Of a stretch of 64,000 nucleotides of DNA, positions 34,234 to 42,536 are shown piece by piece; position 1 is the stretch's first letter; each line of letters starts with the position of its first letter. Under the pieces are notes generated by a model. The model was not told where the DNA came from. It worked only from the letters and a program-made list of their open reading frames with translations, and did not search any database. The position numbers and the translations under genes were made by a program. The stretch spans positions 466,232-530,231 of the forward strand of contig NZ_JAAZWE010000004.1 in NCBI RefSeq assembly GCF_013185185.1, given 5' to 3'. The stretch is from Saccharibacillus endophyticus (GTDB lineage Bacteria; Bacillota; Bacilli; Paenibacillales; Paenibacillaceae).

Positions 34234-34289
34234 AAATCATTCGACGTAAAATGAACGAAGCACTGTCCGCGATCAACCATTGGGGGAGC

Positions 34290-34435
34290 GGCTGCGGGAG
34301 AAATTGCCAGCATATGCTTCCGAAGTGAAATGCTTTACAAGACGCTGCCTCACTCGGCAAGTAGCCGGATGCAGGACTCAAGGCAGACACTTTCCGAGTT
34401 CAAAGGCGTCTTGATCTGAATTTTTCCCTCCGCCT
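34290..34435 (-). repeat. Intergenic hairpin repeat, copy 6 (type 1B, decayed)
   Basis: It lies in the 428-base gap 34234-34661. On the minus strand CAAGACGC pairs with GCGTCTTG (eight pairs), AATTTTTCCC (34419-34428) with GGGAGAAATT (34296-34305), and CCGAGT (34394-34399) with ACTCGG (34352-34357). The 3' module has lost ten bases, so its small hairpin is gone, and the loop has drifted. Its orientation opposes both flanking genes. Confidence 0.78.
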
Positions 34436-34474
34436 GGGCGCTTCTGGCCCGGAACAGAATTCCCGAGGAGTTTT

Positions 34475-34497
34475 AACCGCCTTTTGGCGGTTTTTTT
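34475..34497 (+). terminator. Intrinsic terminator
   Basis: AACCGCC (34475-34481) pairs with GGCGGTT (34486-34492), followed by seven T. It ends plus-strand transcription after the DsbA-like gene and repeat copy 6. Confidence 0.88.
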
Positions 34498-34622
34498 GTT
34501 GGCGACTTAAAGCCTTTCGAAAAGACATTCCGGAAACATAAGCTAACGAACTCGTCCCCGTCTCAAATCTATGAAAAACGTTTAATTTCCAAATGGGAGG
34601 CTTTTTATGGTATGATCGTCTA

Positions 34623-34634
34623 CGAAACGTTTCG
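34623..34634. promoter_or_regulatory. LacI/cre-like palindrome before the glycosidase gene
   Basis: CGAAACGTTTCG is a perfect 12-base palindrome. A related half, AAACGTTTAATTTCCAAAT, lies about 45 bases upstream, and the palindrome TTTCCAATTTGGAAA (34636-34650) runs into the ribosome binding site. TATGAT at about 34612 is a possible -10 box, so the sites could block transcription or translation. Confidence 0.5.
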
Positions 34635-34661
34635 ATTTCCAATTTGGAAAGGAGAAAAGTG

Positions 34662-36023
34662 ATGAAAAAAGTGAAGATGTTCAGCTTTGTTCTAGCTTTC
34701 TGCCTGCTCGCCCATTTGTCGCTGGCGCCTGCCGCTTCCGCTCAGACGTCAAACAAACCTGCCGGTTTCACTTCTGAATTGAAAGCGCTCTCTAAGAAAA
34801 CGTACAAGTATTTTAAAGATTTCACCGACGAAAAGACCGGGTTAACGTCCGACGAAGTCCGAATGAAAGGCAAAAACGACAAAGACGCAGAGGAAGCCAA
34901 GCGCACCTCGCCGACCAATATCGCCATGTACATGATGAGCACCGTTTCCGCGGAGGAGATGAAGCTTATCACGAAAAAAGAAGCCGTCTCCCGCCTGCAA
35001 ACGACGCTCGGCACGCTGGAAAAGATGGATAAATGGAACGGCCTGTTCTACAACTGGTACAACACGGAAGACGCCACGGTCAAAAAAGACTGGGGACAGT
35101 TCATTTCCCAAGTCGACAACGGATGGATGTCCGCCGGTCTGATCGTGGTCGGCCAAGCTTATCCGGAATTGAACGCGCAGACAAGCAAACTCGTGGACGA
35201 CATGAACTATACGACGCTGTACGATCCCGAAGTCGGCCAATTCCGCGGCGGTTACGACGCAGCCAAAGGCGAGCTGACCGAACATCATTACGGAACGTTC
35301 TATACCGAACCGCGCGTCGCCAGCTATATCGCGATCGGCAAAGGCGACGTTCCGCAGGATCATTGGTGGAAAATGTACCGAACGATGCCGCAGGAATGGG
35401 ATTGGCAATCTCAAATCCCCGAAGGCAAAATCGTCAATTATGACGGCGTGGACGTGTTCGAAGGCAGCTACAGCTATCAAGGTCAGAAATTCGTTCCAAG
35501 CTGGGGCGGCAGCATGTTCGAAGGCCTGATGCCCGGCATCGTGATCAAGGAACAGGATCTGGGCACGCAAGCCTTGGGCTTGAACAACCAACGCCACGTC
35601 GACCTGCAAATCGCGTTCGCCAAAGAAAAAGGCTATCCGGCCTGGGGCTTCTCGCCTTCCGCGACCGTTGACGGATACAGCGAGTTCGCCGCGACGCCGC
35701 TCGGCATCTCGGGCTACGAAAACAGCTCGACCGTAACCGCGCACGCCAGCTTCCTGGCTTTGGATTACGCGCCGAAAGAAGTCCGCGAAAATATCAAAGC
35801 GCTGAAAAAGCTGAACATGTCCGGCAAATACGGCCTGTACGATTCCGTCAATCTGGAAACCAAGGAAGTCGCCAAAGCTTACCTGGCCCTGGACCAAGGC
35901 ATGATCATGGTCTCCATCGCCAACTACGTCAAAGACGGCGTTATTCGCGATTATTTCCACAGCGACCCGATCGCGCAAAAGCCGGAAGAGTTGCTGAAAA
36001 AAGAAGTGTTCTCGATCCAATAA
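34662..36023 (+). CDS. Secreted glycoamylase-fold glycoside hydrolase (PF10091/GH144-like)
   Basis: This 453-residue exported enzyme has a signal peptide (MFSFVLAFCLLAHLSLAP, cut after ASA). The mature part shows NGLFYNWYNTEDATV, SQVDNGWMSAGLIVVGQA and SWGGSMFEGLMPGI, the signature of the glycoamylase-like (alpha/alpha)6 barrel family that includes GH144 beta-1,2-glucanases. Acidic residues in the DNGW and GGSMFE motifs are candidates for catalysis. The substrate is not certain. ATG at 34662 has AAAGGAG upstream. LacI-type palindromes directly upstream suggest sugar control. Confidence 0.85.
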   Translation: MKKVKMFSFVLAFCLLAHLSLAPAASAQTSNKPAGFTSELKALSKKTYKYFKDFTDEKTGLTSDEVRMKGKNDKDAEEAKRTSPTNIAMYMMSTVSAEEMKLITKKEAVSRLQTTLGTLEKMDKWNGLFYNWYNTEDATVKKDWGQFISQVDNGWMSAGLIVVGQAYPELNAQTSKLVDDMNYTTLYDPEVGQFRGGYDAAKGELTEHHYGTFYTEPRVASYIAIGKGDVPQDHWWKMYRTMPQEWDWQSQIPEGKIVNYDGVDVFEGSYSYQGQKFVPSWGGSMFEGLMPGIVIKEQDLGTQALGLNNQRHVDLQIAFAKEKGYPAWGFSPSATVDGYSEFAATPLGISGYENSSTVTAHASFLALDYAPKEVRENIKALKKLNMSGKYGLYDSVNLETKEVAKAYLALDQGMIMVSIANYVKDGVIRDYFHSDPIAQKPEELLKKEVFSIQ

Positions 36024-36033
36024 TGCCGAACCG

Positions 36034-36070
36034 AAAAAAGGATTTTCGAGCCATCGAAAATCCTTTTTTT
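36034..36070 (+). terminator. Intrinsic terminator of the glycosidase gene
   Basis: GGATTTTCGA (36040-36049) pairs with TCGAAAATCC (36054-36063), followed by a T run. Confidence 0.92.
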
Positions 36071-36253
36071 CTGTTACCTATGATCTTAATCTCTTAAAAT
36101 TGGAAAGTACAAACTCCAAAAATCAAAAGTCACTACGATCCATTAAGCACCAAGAAGACTGCCCTAAGCCAATTTATCCTTATCCCTTATTCCCTCCCCT
36201 CCTGCCTCCCAACGAAGAATCAGCCTTTTCCCGCCGACTTTTCACTTTGTCTT

Positions 36254-36393
36254 GGAAAACGTCCCGCCCCGCTAAACGTGCCGATGGGCAGAGGGGGAGT
36301 TCGCGGAGAGAGCCTTTGCAACACGCGAACGCAGCGAACTCCCCCGACGCCCGCTCCTCCCAAGTAACCCTCACCGCAGTTCAGACGTTTTCC
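36254..36393 (+). repeat. Intergenic hairpin repeat, copy 9 (reduced form, tentative)
   Basis: It fills the gap 36024-36442 between convergent genes. GGAAAACGTC (36254-36263) pairs with GACGTTTTCC (36384-36393), and GGGGGAGTTCGC (36293-36304) with GCGAACTCCCCC (36334-36345), 12 perfect pairs. The centre GCCTTTG-CAACACGCGA looks like the type 2 element with its whole inner helix removed. Membership of the family rests on these short shared blocks. Confidence 0.6.
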
Positions 36394-36403
36394 GAGACAA
36401 AAC

Positions 36404-36434
36404 AAAAAGCCGCCGGGAATCCCCAGCGGCTTTC
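36404..36434 (-). terminator. Intrinsic terminator of the small gene at 36443
   Basis: AAAGCCGC (36406-36413) pairs with GCGGCTTT (36426-36433), with an A run upstream that reads as T on the minus strand. Confidence 0.82.
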
Positions 36435-36442
36435 TTCGTGTC

Positions 36443-36700
36443 TCACCCGATCCACGCCCACATAAACCCGTCCCGATCCCAGGCGATCTGCCCGCGATGC
36501 AGCTTGCGGAATTCCTTTTTCACTTCTTTCTCCAACGAAGCATTCTTGTTCTCGTTGACGAAAATGAATGCTTCCCCGAAGTGTTCGCGAACGTGGGCGA
36601 TCGCTTCTTCCTGCCTCAGGATGCCGCGGAAACGAATTTCCCCGACCATCCATTCGGCTACCTGCTTGGCGGTCGTTTCCGCCTGTTGATTGTCGCTCAT
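36443..36700 (-). CDS. Small conserved protein (DUF6953-like)
   Basis: This 85-residue protein reads as one compact domain: TAKQVAEWMVGEIRFRGILR, EEAIAHVREHFGEAFIFVNE, then KEFRKLHRGQIAWDRDGFMW. I recall this pattern in short Bacillus-group proteins of the DUF6953 type, without a known role. ATG at 36700 follows CAGGAGG at ideal spacing, which supports it as a real gene. It has its own terminator and no obvious partner. Confidence 0.78.
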   Translation of the reverse strand: MSDNQQAETTAKQVAEWMVGEIRFRGILRQEEAIAHVREHFGEAFIFVNENKNASLEKEVKKEFRKLHRGQIAWDRDGFMWAWIG

Positions 36701-36784
36701 GAAGATCCTCCTGAATCCGTCCGCCGCGTTATCGCTTCATGCGCCGCGGACGCCTTTTCCCTTTACTATACCAGCTATTCGGGA

Positions 36785-37132
36785 TTACTTCAGGATATCG
36801 ACTTTAGGCATGAACGGCAGAGGTTGAACTTTGCCGTTTACCGCGTTCATGATCCCGATAACGAGGTAGACGATAACCGCGATGTTGAAGAACGGCATGA
36901 CGATCCAACCGATGAACGGAATCAGGCTAAGCACGATGTTGCCCGCGATAATCGCCAGCAGCAGCAAAAGTCCCTGATTCGCATGATACATCGCAAAGCG
37001 CGAATTGCGGGCAGCCAGCAAAGGCAGGAAGAACAGGATATAAGCTAATGCCGCGATCGTCTTGTTCTCCTGAACGTCTTGCGAATGGGGATCGCCTTGC
37101 GGGTGGTACGGGTTTTGATTTTGGTTTTGCAT
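36785..37132 (-). CDS. DUF4870 family membrane protein
   Basis: This 115-residue protein has a polar, Asn/Gln-rich N-terminus (about 25 residues). Three or four hydrophobic helices follow, such as TIAALAYILFFLPLLAA, LLLLLAIIAGNIVLSLIPFI and FFNIAVIVYLVIGIMNAV. The RFAMYHANQGL motif between helices is the DUF4870 signature. Function is unknown. ATG at 37132 has GAGAGGAG upstream; the frame extends to 37291 without a ribosome binding site. Confidence 0.88.
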   Translation of the reverse strand: MQNQNQNPYHPQGDPHSQDVQENKTIAALAYILFFLPLLAARNSRFAMYHANQGLLLLLAIIAGNIVLSLIPFIGWIVMPFFNIAVIVYLVIGIMNAVNGKVQPLPFMPKVDILK

Positions 37133-37346
37133 GATTTGAACTCCTCTCGATTTTGAACTGCTTGATCTGCGGAAGGCCTGGACGCTTTGTACGTTGTATC
37201 GTTCAAGCGTGGTTATGTAGAAACAACGTGATGTTATGATCGTCGCCTGTTGTCTAAGCGGATATACGCCCAAATAATGGCATGGTTTCATTTGCTTCGC
37301 AAGATTTTTTAATTAGGTACTTGCTTTTCTTCAGCAGACCCGTTAT

Positions 37347-37364
37347 ATTGATTGACAGATCAAT
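37347..37364. promoter_or_regulatory. Candidate MarR operator
   Basis: ATTGAT-N6-ATCAAT is a perfect inverted repeat just downstream of a TATATT -10-like box and 44 bases before the marR-type start. A related half-site (GACCCATCAAT) follows. Autoregulation is likely. Confidence 0.5.
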
Positions 37365-37407
37365 GTTTGACCCATCAATCATTTTATCAAGAAAGGGGAG
37401 GCTGCGA

Positions 37408-37833
37408 ATGTGTCCGGTCACGCCTGAAGCGTCCATCGTAGAGAGACTTCAATTATTAAATAATCGAATCGGCACGGCTTTTTCCGGCTGTGCGGGGATT
37501 AGCGCGACTCGCTTCCGGCTGCTGCAAGAGCTGTTTGCCGCCGAAGAAGTCGGTCAAACCGCTCTTCAAAAGTCGCTCGGGATCGACGGTGCCGCCGTTA
37601 CTCGCCACCTGAAGCAGCTCGAAGCCAAAGATTTCGTCAGTCGGCGCAATTGTCCTGACGATAACCGCGTGACTTTAGTCCATCTTACCGAACGCGGACG
37701 CGAGCATATCGACGAATTCGTGCAGGAAAAGTCGCGTTTGATCGAAAATCTGTTCGACGGCTTCGATGCCGAGGAACGCAAAGCGCTGGCGAATATGCTG
37801 GAACGCATGCATCGCAACGCCGAGACCCTTTAA
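37408..37833 (+). CDS. MarR-family transcriptional regulator
   Basis: This 141-residue winged-helix protein has ATRFRLLQELFAAEEVGQTA, the recognition region LGIDGAAVTRHLKQLEAKDF and the wing CPDDNRVTLVHLTERGREH. Two cysteines lie near the N-terminus and one in SGCAGIS. ATG at 37408 follows GGGGAGG. The nitroreductase and monooxygenase genes downstream on the same strand recall the MhqR/YodB quinone- and electrophile-stress regulons of Bacillus, so a similar role is likely. Confidence 0.88.
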   Translation: MCPVTPEASIVERLQLLNNRIGTAFSGCAGISATRFRLLQELFAAEEVGQTALQKSLGIDGAAVTRHLKQLEAKDFVSRRNCPDDNRVTLVHLTERGREHIDEFVQEKSRLIENLFDGFDAEERKALANMLERMHRNAETL

Positions 37834-37958
37834 TTCATTGCGCGGATCGATAAATTCGTCGCAATTATGACATGTGCGCGAGCAGCGAATAACTTGCGCA
37901 CATGCCCGGTTCGCTCGAAAAGCCCCATATAATCCATTTGAAAAGGAGCTGCCAACCC

Positions 37959-38597
37959 ATGAGCAGTGTACAAAAAACCCAAGATTTCCTGGAAGTTCTG
38001 AAAAGCCGCCGTTCCGTTCGTTACTATGATCCTACCGTCAAAATCAGCCGCGAAGAAATGACGCAAATGCTGGAAGAAGCTACTCTGGCTCCTTCTTCCG
38101 TGAACATGCAGCCTTGGCGTTTTGCCGTCATCGAAAGCCCGGAAGCCAAAGCCAAACTTCTTCCGCTCGCTAAGTTCAACGGCAACCAAGTCGAGACGTC
38201 TTCCGCTGTACTGGCCGTATTCGGCGACCTGAACTTCGTCGAATTCGCGGACGAAATCTTCAGCAAAGGCGTAGAGCTCGGCTATATGCCTCAAGAAGTC
38301 AAAGATCAACAAATGGCAGCTTACATTCCGCTGCTCAGCGGCATGCCGACCGAAATGAAACGCGATTCCGTCCTGATCGACGCAGGCCTGGTTTCGATGC
38401 AATTCATGCTGGTCGCTCGCGCGCACGGTTATGACACGAACCCGATCGGCGGCTACGACAAAGAAAAAGTAACCGAAGCTTTCGGCTTCGATCCGGCCCG
38501 TCACGTTCCGGTTATGCTGATCTCGATCGGCAAAGCCGCTAAAGAAGGTCACTCTTCCTCGCGTCTGGACGTCGCTCGTACGACAGAGTGGCACTAA
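37959..38597 (+). CDS. Nitroreductase-family FMN oxidoreductase
   Basis: This 212-residue protein begins KSRRSVRYYDPTVKISREEM, the FMN-binding motif of the nitroreductase family. APSSVNMQPWRFAVI and the late IGGYDKEKVTEAFGF segment follow. It resembles YdgI/YodC-type NAD(P)H-dependent reductases acting on quinones or nitro compounds. ATG at 37959 has AAAAGGAG upstream. It lies 125 bases after the MarR gene and 79 bases before a small monooxygenase gene, and probably belongs to one stress-response unit. Confidence 0.92.
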   Translation: MSSVQKTQDFLEVLKSRRSVRYYDPTVKISREEMTQMLEEATLAPSSVNMQPWRFAVIESPEAKAKLLPLAKFNGNQVETSSAVLAVFGDLNFVEFADEIFSKGVELGYMPQEVKDQQMAAYIPLLSGMPTEMKRDSVLIDAGLVSMQFMLVARAHGYDTNPIGGYDKEKVTEAFGFDPARHVPVMLISIGKAAKEGHSSSRLDVARTTEWH

Positions 38598-38676
38598 GAT
38601 TATCGCAAACCGGGACGCGTCCCGACTTTAATTGATGCAGTCTGCATTGATGAAATTCGACAAGGAGGATTACGAC

Positions 38677-38973
38677 ATGATTATTATCCACGCAACTTTC
38701 CACGTGAATCCGGCCAAAGAAGCCGAATTCGTAAACGAACTGGCTCCGCTGGTGAGCGCATCTCAAGCCGAGGAAGGCAATATCGCTTACGACCTGCACA
38801 AATCGGTAGCCAAAGAAAACGTCTATACGATGGTTGAAGTATGGCGCGATCAAGAAGCGGTCGGCCTGCATAACAGCAGCGAGCATTTTCAAGCATTCGT
38901 GGCAAAAGCCAAAGACTACCTGACGGCTCCGCTCGATGTTCAAGCGTTCGAAGGACAACCGCTTAACGCGTAA
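38677..38973 (+). CDS. YgiN-like antibiotic biosynthesis monooxygenase
   Basis: This 98-residue protein has the ABM ferredoxin-like fold: IIIHATFHVNPAKEAEFVNE, EEGNIAYDLHKSVAKEN, VYTMVEVWRDQEAV and HNSSEHFQAFV. YgiN-type members act on quinols or remove quinone toxicity. ATG at 38677 has AAGGAGG upstream. Its place after the nitroreductase gene agrees with quinone detoxification. Confidence 0.9.
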   Translation: MIIIHATFHVNPAKEAEFVNELAPLVSASQAEEGNIAYDLHKSVAKENVYTMVEVWRDQEAVGLHNSSEHFQAFVAKAKDYLTAPLDVQAFEGQPLNA

Positions 38974-39016
38974 GCCGGGATGCGGAAAAACTTTTTAACG
39001 CAATGAAACGAACTCC

Positions 39017-39059
39017 AAAAAAGCCCCCGTCGGCCGTTAATCGGCTGACGGGGGCTTTT
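39017..39059. terminator. Bidirectional intrinsic terminator
   Basis: AAAAGCCCCCGTC and GACGGGGGCTTTT (39047-39059) form a strong GC stem with inner GGCC/GGCT pairing, between the monooxygenase and the convergent small membrane-protein gene. Confidence 0.92.
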
Positions 39060-39078
39060 CGGCCTACTCGATCCATTC

Positions 39079-39405
39079 TTAATAGAAACGACGCTGCTCG
39101 TTGCCGCGAGTTTCACGCTGCTGTCCGCTCAAAGCGTTGATCACCAACACGATACCGCTCACCAAGTGCATGACCCAACCCAAGATCGGAATCCATGCCA
39201 ACGCCGAAGTCACCATACCCAAGATCGGGCCGTAAAAAGGGACGCGTTCGCGGGCCGCGAACACCAACGTAACCAGATGGAACAAGAACATGAATCCGAG
39301 CGCCGTATATCCCGTTCCCAATACGAACGCTCCGCCCAAGACCGGAATCGCGAGCAGCAGCTCGAACACGGCTCCGACAAGCAGCAGAATCCTTGACAAT
39401 TTCAT
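39079..39405 (-). CDS. Small integral membrane protein of unknown function
   Basis: This 108-residue protein is almost wholly hydrophobic, with three or four helices (ILLLVGAVFELLLAIPVL, LGFMFLFHLVTLVFAA, GPILGMVTSALAWIPILGWV, LVSGIVLVINAL) and a charged, Arg-rich tail. I do not recognise the family. Of two ATG codons, that at 39405 has AGGAG nine bases upstream; the one six bases earlier would be too close. It is probably transcribed alone. Confidence 0.75.
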   Translation of the reverse strand: MKLSRILLLVGAVFELLLAIPVLGGAFVLGTGYTALGFMFLFHLVTLVFAARERVPFYGPILGMVTSALAWIPILGWVMHLVSGIVLVINALSGQQRETRGNEQRRFY

Positions 39406-39584
39406 GTGCATTCTCTCCTATCGATATAAAATAGAGTCGTGCGCGGGCGTCGAGTCGACCGACGGTTCCGCGCGCTTCCCAAATGAATGATCGCGACTTT
39501 TCATGCTTTCTACTACGAGGCACCGGGAGAAGAGTTTCTTTTTTTTTCAAATTTTATCTTTTGCCGAACCAAGCCGTACAGCGA

Positions 39585-40622
39585 CTACTCGTTCAGATAA
39601 CGTCTGGCTCCTGCGAACTCATTGGCATATCCGGCTGCGGAAATCGGAATGATCTCCACCGTTTTGCCCGCCTTCGGCGAATGCATCATCTTCCCGTCCC
39701 CGATATACATCGCGACATGATGCACTTTGCCTTTCCCGTTGTTATGCGCGAAAAACATCAAGTCGCCCGGCTGCAAATCAGCCTTTGTTACGGCTTTACC
39801 CGCTAATGCTTGCTCCGAAGCGTCGCGCGGCAGCAAAATGCCGTAATACGCGTAAATTGCTCCCGTAAAGCCGGAGCAGTCAAATCCGTAAGCCGACGTT
39901 CCCGCCCACAGATAAGGAAGTCCGAGGAACATTTTGCCCGTCTCGACCAGCTGAGCTCCGGTCGGCTGCGTTTCCGCTTTGCCGACAACGGCGATCTTCG
40001 CGTCTTCGGCGCGCAGACGCGCAATGCCGTGCTGCGGCGTGCGTACCTCAATCCACTGGCCTTTCTCGGACGTTACAGGAAGACGCGTACCGAAACTCAG
40101 GTCCAGCAGTTTACTTTTCCCGTCCGCCTTGTACAAGGTTGAAGTTTTTTCGCTCACGACCGCTTCCTTGCCGGAAGTACGCGACCACTCGGAGGCCGGC
40201 ACGGATTTCAATTGCACGGTCGGCAGCCAGCCCGGATAGCCGTAACGGCTTTTGGACGTGGATTGATCGGTCACGACGACCTGCGACCAGCTTCCTTTGG
40301 TTTGTACGATTTTGACTTCGCGCCCGTACAACGCTTGCGTCTCGGTCTTGCCCGTTAACCATCTGCGCTTTTCGGTCGTGTTCATCGCGGCGGTCCAGGC
40401 GACCATATCGACAGGCGCCGTCAAAGAAGGAGCATCCAGCTTGCGCGTGATTCCCGGCGTTTTCCAGAGTGTCGCTACCGAGACGCCGATGACCGTTTTG
40501 GTTTTGGATGAAGAGCTTGCGGATGCCGCTGCCTCGGCAGTTCCGGTGCCTGGAGCGGATAAGATCGGTAACAGCAGCAGGATCGCCAGCAGGGCCAGGG
40601 ACATTTTTTTTACGATGTTCAT
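39585..40622 (-). CDS. Secreted NlpC/P60 cell-wall endopeptidase with SH3-like domains
   Basis: This 345-residue exported enzyme has a signal peptide (MSLALLAILLLLPILSAPG). Two bacterial SH3-like segments follow (about 45-215). The C-terminal NlpC/P60 domain has catalytic Cys in AYGFDCSGFTGAIY, His in KVHHVAMYIGDGKMMHSP, and a third polar residue downstream. The arrangement recalls YkfC, which cuts gamma-D-glutamyl bonds in peptidoglycan peptides. GAGG precedes ATG at 40622. It is followed on the far side by the small membrane-protein gene with no clear terminator in between. Confidence 0.9.
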   Translation of the reverse strand: MNIVKKMSLALLAILLLLPILSAPGTGTAEAAASASSSSKTKTVIGVSVATLWKTPGITRKLDAPSLTAPVDMVAWTAAMNTTEKRRWLTGKTETQALYGREVKIVQTKGSWSQVVVTDQSTSKSRYGYPGWLPTVQLKSVPASEWSRTSGKEAVVSEKTSTLYKADGKSKLLDLSFGTRLPVTSEKGQWIEVRTPQHGIARLRAEDAKIAVVGKAETQPTGAQLVETGKMFLGLPYLWAGTSAYGFDCSGFTGAIYAYYGILLPRDASEQALAGKAVTKADLQPGDLMFFAHNNGKGKVHHVAMYIGDGKMMHSPKAGKTVEIIPISAAGYANEFAGARRYLNE

Positions 40623-40719
40623 GAAGTTGAAGTCCTCGTTTCCGGATTGATTTTGAAAAAGCCTACTTTAGATTTGACCCCAGTTTACCAAAAGCGTTGC
40701 GGAAAAGCAGTCAAAAACG

Positions 40720-40744
40720 GCAAAAAAGCCTGCGCTTAGGCAGG
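40720..40744 (-). terminator. Intrinsic terminator beside repeat copy 7
   Basis: On the minus strand CCTGC-N6-GCAGG is followed by CTTTTTT. Its outer segment GCAAAAAAGCCTGC (40720-40733) is also complementary to GCAGGCTTTTTGC (40955-40967) on the other side of the repeat. It ends transcription from the alpha-galactosidase gene. Confidence 0.75.
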
Positions 40745-40778
40745 TTTTCAGGCTGTACTCGAAAGTTACTTCGGCGGG

Positions 40779-40912
40779 GGAAGCGAGACGACTGCGAGAG
40801 AAATTCGTTCAATTCGCTGTCTCACTCGGAAAAATGGAATGAAATTTGAATGGAAGTTTTCCGAGTTCAAAGGCGTCTTTCACTGAATTTCTCTCTCCGT
40901 CTTCTCGCTTCC
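40779..40912 (-). repeat. Intergenic hairpin repeat, copy 7 (type 1A)
   Basis: This copy lies in the gap 40623-41058. GGAAGCGAGACGAC (40779-40792) faces GTCTTCTCGCTTCC (40899-40912) with one mismatch. GAGAGAAATTC (40796-40806) pairs exactly with GAATTTCTCTC (40885-40895), and ACTCGGAAAA (40824-40833) exactly with TTTTCCGAGT (40857-40866). There is no 3' module. Outside it lie the complementary terminator arms at 40720-40733 and 40955-40967, so the copy sits inside a larger palindrome of about 250 bases. Confidence 0.92.
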
Positions 40913-41058
40913 AGCTGCGTCGGACTTTCTCGACATGTTGAAAACCTAGCCGTGGCAGGCTTTTTGCTTTTTGGCGAAAGCTATAAACATATAAAGAGAT
41001 AAAGAGATGGCTTAACGTGCTCGGCTAACAAGATTAGCAGTTAGGGGAATACTGTCTT

Positions 41059-42387
41059 TTATCGAATCGCGGATGCCGTTTCGCGGCGGGCGTCGAATTG
41101 CGGCAGCCAGTCGCCGTGGGCTTCGATCAGGTCGTCGCAGAGCGATACGATATCGTCGATCGACAGCTCGGCGGCCGTATGCGGGTCGAGCAGCGCGGCG
41201 TGGTAGACATGCTCTCTTTTCCCCGTCAAAGCCGCTTCGATCGTCAGGCGCTGCGTGTTGATGTTGGTCTGGTTAAGCGCCGCAAGCTGCGGAGGCAGGG
41301 CGCCCACATAGGTCGGATTCACGCCGGAAGCGTCGACCAGGCAAGGCACTTCGACGCACGCGTCCTGCGGCAGGTTCGTGATCAGGCCGTTGTTCATGAC
41401 GTTGCCCGCGATCTTGAACGGTTTGTCCGTCTCCATCGCTTCCAGAATATGCGAAGCGTATTCGAGACTGCGCGTATGCGTCAACGATTCGCTTTCCATC
41501 AAGCCGTCGCGCACCTCGCCCCATTCGCGGATCTGGTTGATGCAGCGGCGCGGATACTCGTCGAGCGGAATATTGAAGCGTTCGATCAGCTCGGGATAAT
41601 TCTTTTTGATGAAATACGGATGGTATTCGGCGTTATGCTCGGACGACTCCGTGACATAGTAACCGAACCGGTTCATCAGCTCGTAGCGCACCATGTCGTG
41701 ATGTTTTTCCTTCTGCTTTTCGGCCGCGCGGCGTTTGATCTCGGGATAGAGATCTTCCCCGTCGCGAGTCACTTCGAGCAGCCAGGCCATATGGTTGATG
41801 CCCGCGATTTTCGCCCGCACGTTCGTCGTATCCATATCCAGATTCTCGAACAAGCCCGGAATGCAGTGCTGAACGCTGTGGCACAATCCGACGGTTTTGA
41901 TGCCGCCCGCCGTGTTCATGACAGTCGTCAGCACAGCCATAGGATTCGTATAGTTCAGGAACCAGGCGTCCGGACACACTTCGCGCATATCGGCGGCGAT
42001 GTCCAGCATGACCGGGATTGTGCGAAGATTACGGAAAATGCCCCCGATGCCGAGCGTGTCCGCAATCGTTTGCCGGAGTCCGTATTTTTTCGGCACTTCG
42101 AAGTCGGTAATCGTACAAGGATCGTAGCCGCCGACTTGGATCGCGTTAATGACGTATTTCGCGTCTTGAAGCGCCTGCTTGCGATCTGTGTAGGATTTGA
42201 TTTCGCATTGGCTGTTCGCTGTGTTTTTCATGGCACGAAGCAAGGTCTCGGATTCTTGCAGGCGCTGCGGATTAATGTCGTAAAGCGCCAATTCGAAATT
42301 TTGAAGCGCCGGCGTCAGCATGATATCCCCCAATACATTACGCACAAAAACCGTGCTTCCTGCGCCGATAAACGTGATTTTGTTCAT
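41059..42387 (-). CDS. melA: Alpha-galactosidase, glycoside hydrolase family 4
   Basis: This 442-residue enzyme has an NAD-binding start (KITFIGAGSTVFVRNVLGDI). GH4 motifs follow: ALYDINPQRL, NAIQVGGYDPCTITDFEVP, NYTNPMAV and the metal site GLCHSVQH, with a second metal ligand in GINHMAWLL. GH4 enzymes use NAD+ and Mn2+ in an oxidation-elimination mechanism to cleave alpha-galactosides such as melibiose inside the cell. ATG at 42387 has AAGGAGG upstream. It is divergent from an AraC regulator, and a cre-like site lies 47 bases upstream. Confidence 0.93.
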   Translation of the reverse strand: MNKITFIGAGSTVFVRNVLGDIMLTPALQNFELALYDINPQRLQESETLLRAMKNTANSQCEIKSYTDRKQALQDAKYVINAIQVGGYDPCTITDFEVPKKYGLRQTIADTLGIGGIFRNLRTIPVMLDIAADMREVCPDAWFLNYTNPMAVLTTVMNTAGGIKTVGLCHSVQHCIPGLFENLDMDTTNVRAKIAGINHMAWLLEVTRDGEDLYPEIKRRAAEKQKEKHHDMVRYELMNRFGYYVTESSEHNAEYHPYFIKKNYPELIERFNIPLDEYPRRCINQIREWGEVRDGLMESESLTHTRSLEYASHILEAMETDKPFKIAGNVMNNGLITNLPQDACVEVPCLVDASGVNPTYVGALPPQLAALNQTNINTQRLTIEAALTGKREHVYHAALLDPHTAAELSIDDIVSLCDDLIEAHGDWLPQFDARRETASAIR

Positions 42388-42433
42388 TTTCTTCCGCCTC
42401 CTTATTGGTGGTTCGTCGATGTCTTCACTATAA

Positions 42434-42447
42434 CGGTAACGCTTACA
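42434..42447 (-). promoter_or_regulatory. cre-like operator upstream of melA
   Basis: Read on the minus strand, TGTAAGCGTTACCG fits 12 of 14 positions of the catabolite-responsive element consensus. It suggests glucose repression of melA. Confidence 0.45.
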
Positions 42448-42536
42448 AGAAGACATGGAGTAATGGAAGGTTTCTTTGTTATAATGTAAGAATAAAGATC
42501 GTCACCTCAATTAGCGACTTCAAATAACGAGGATCG

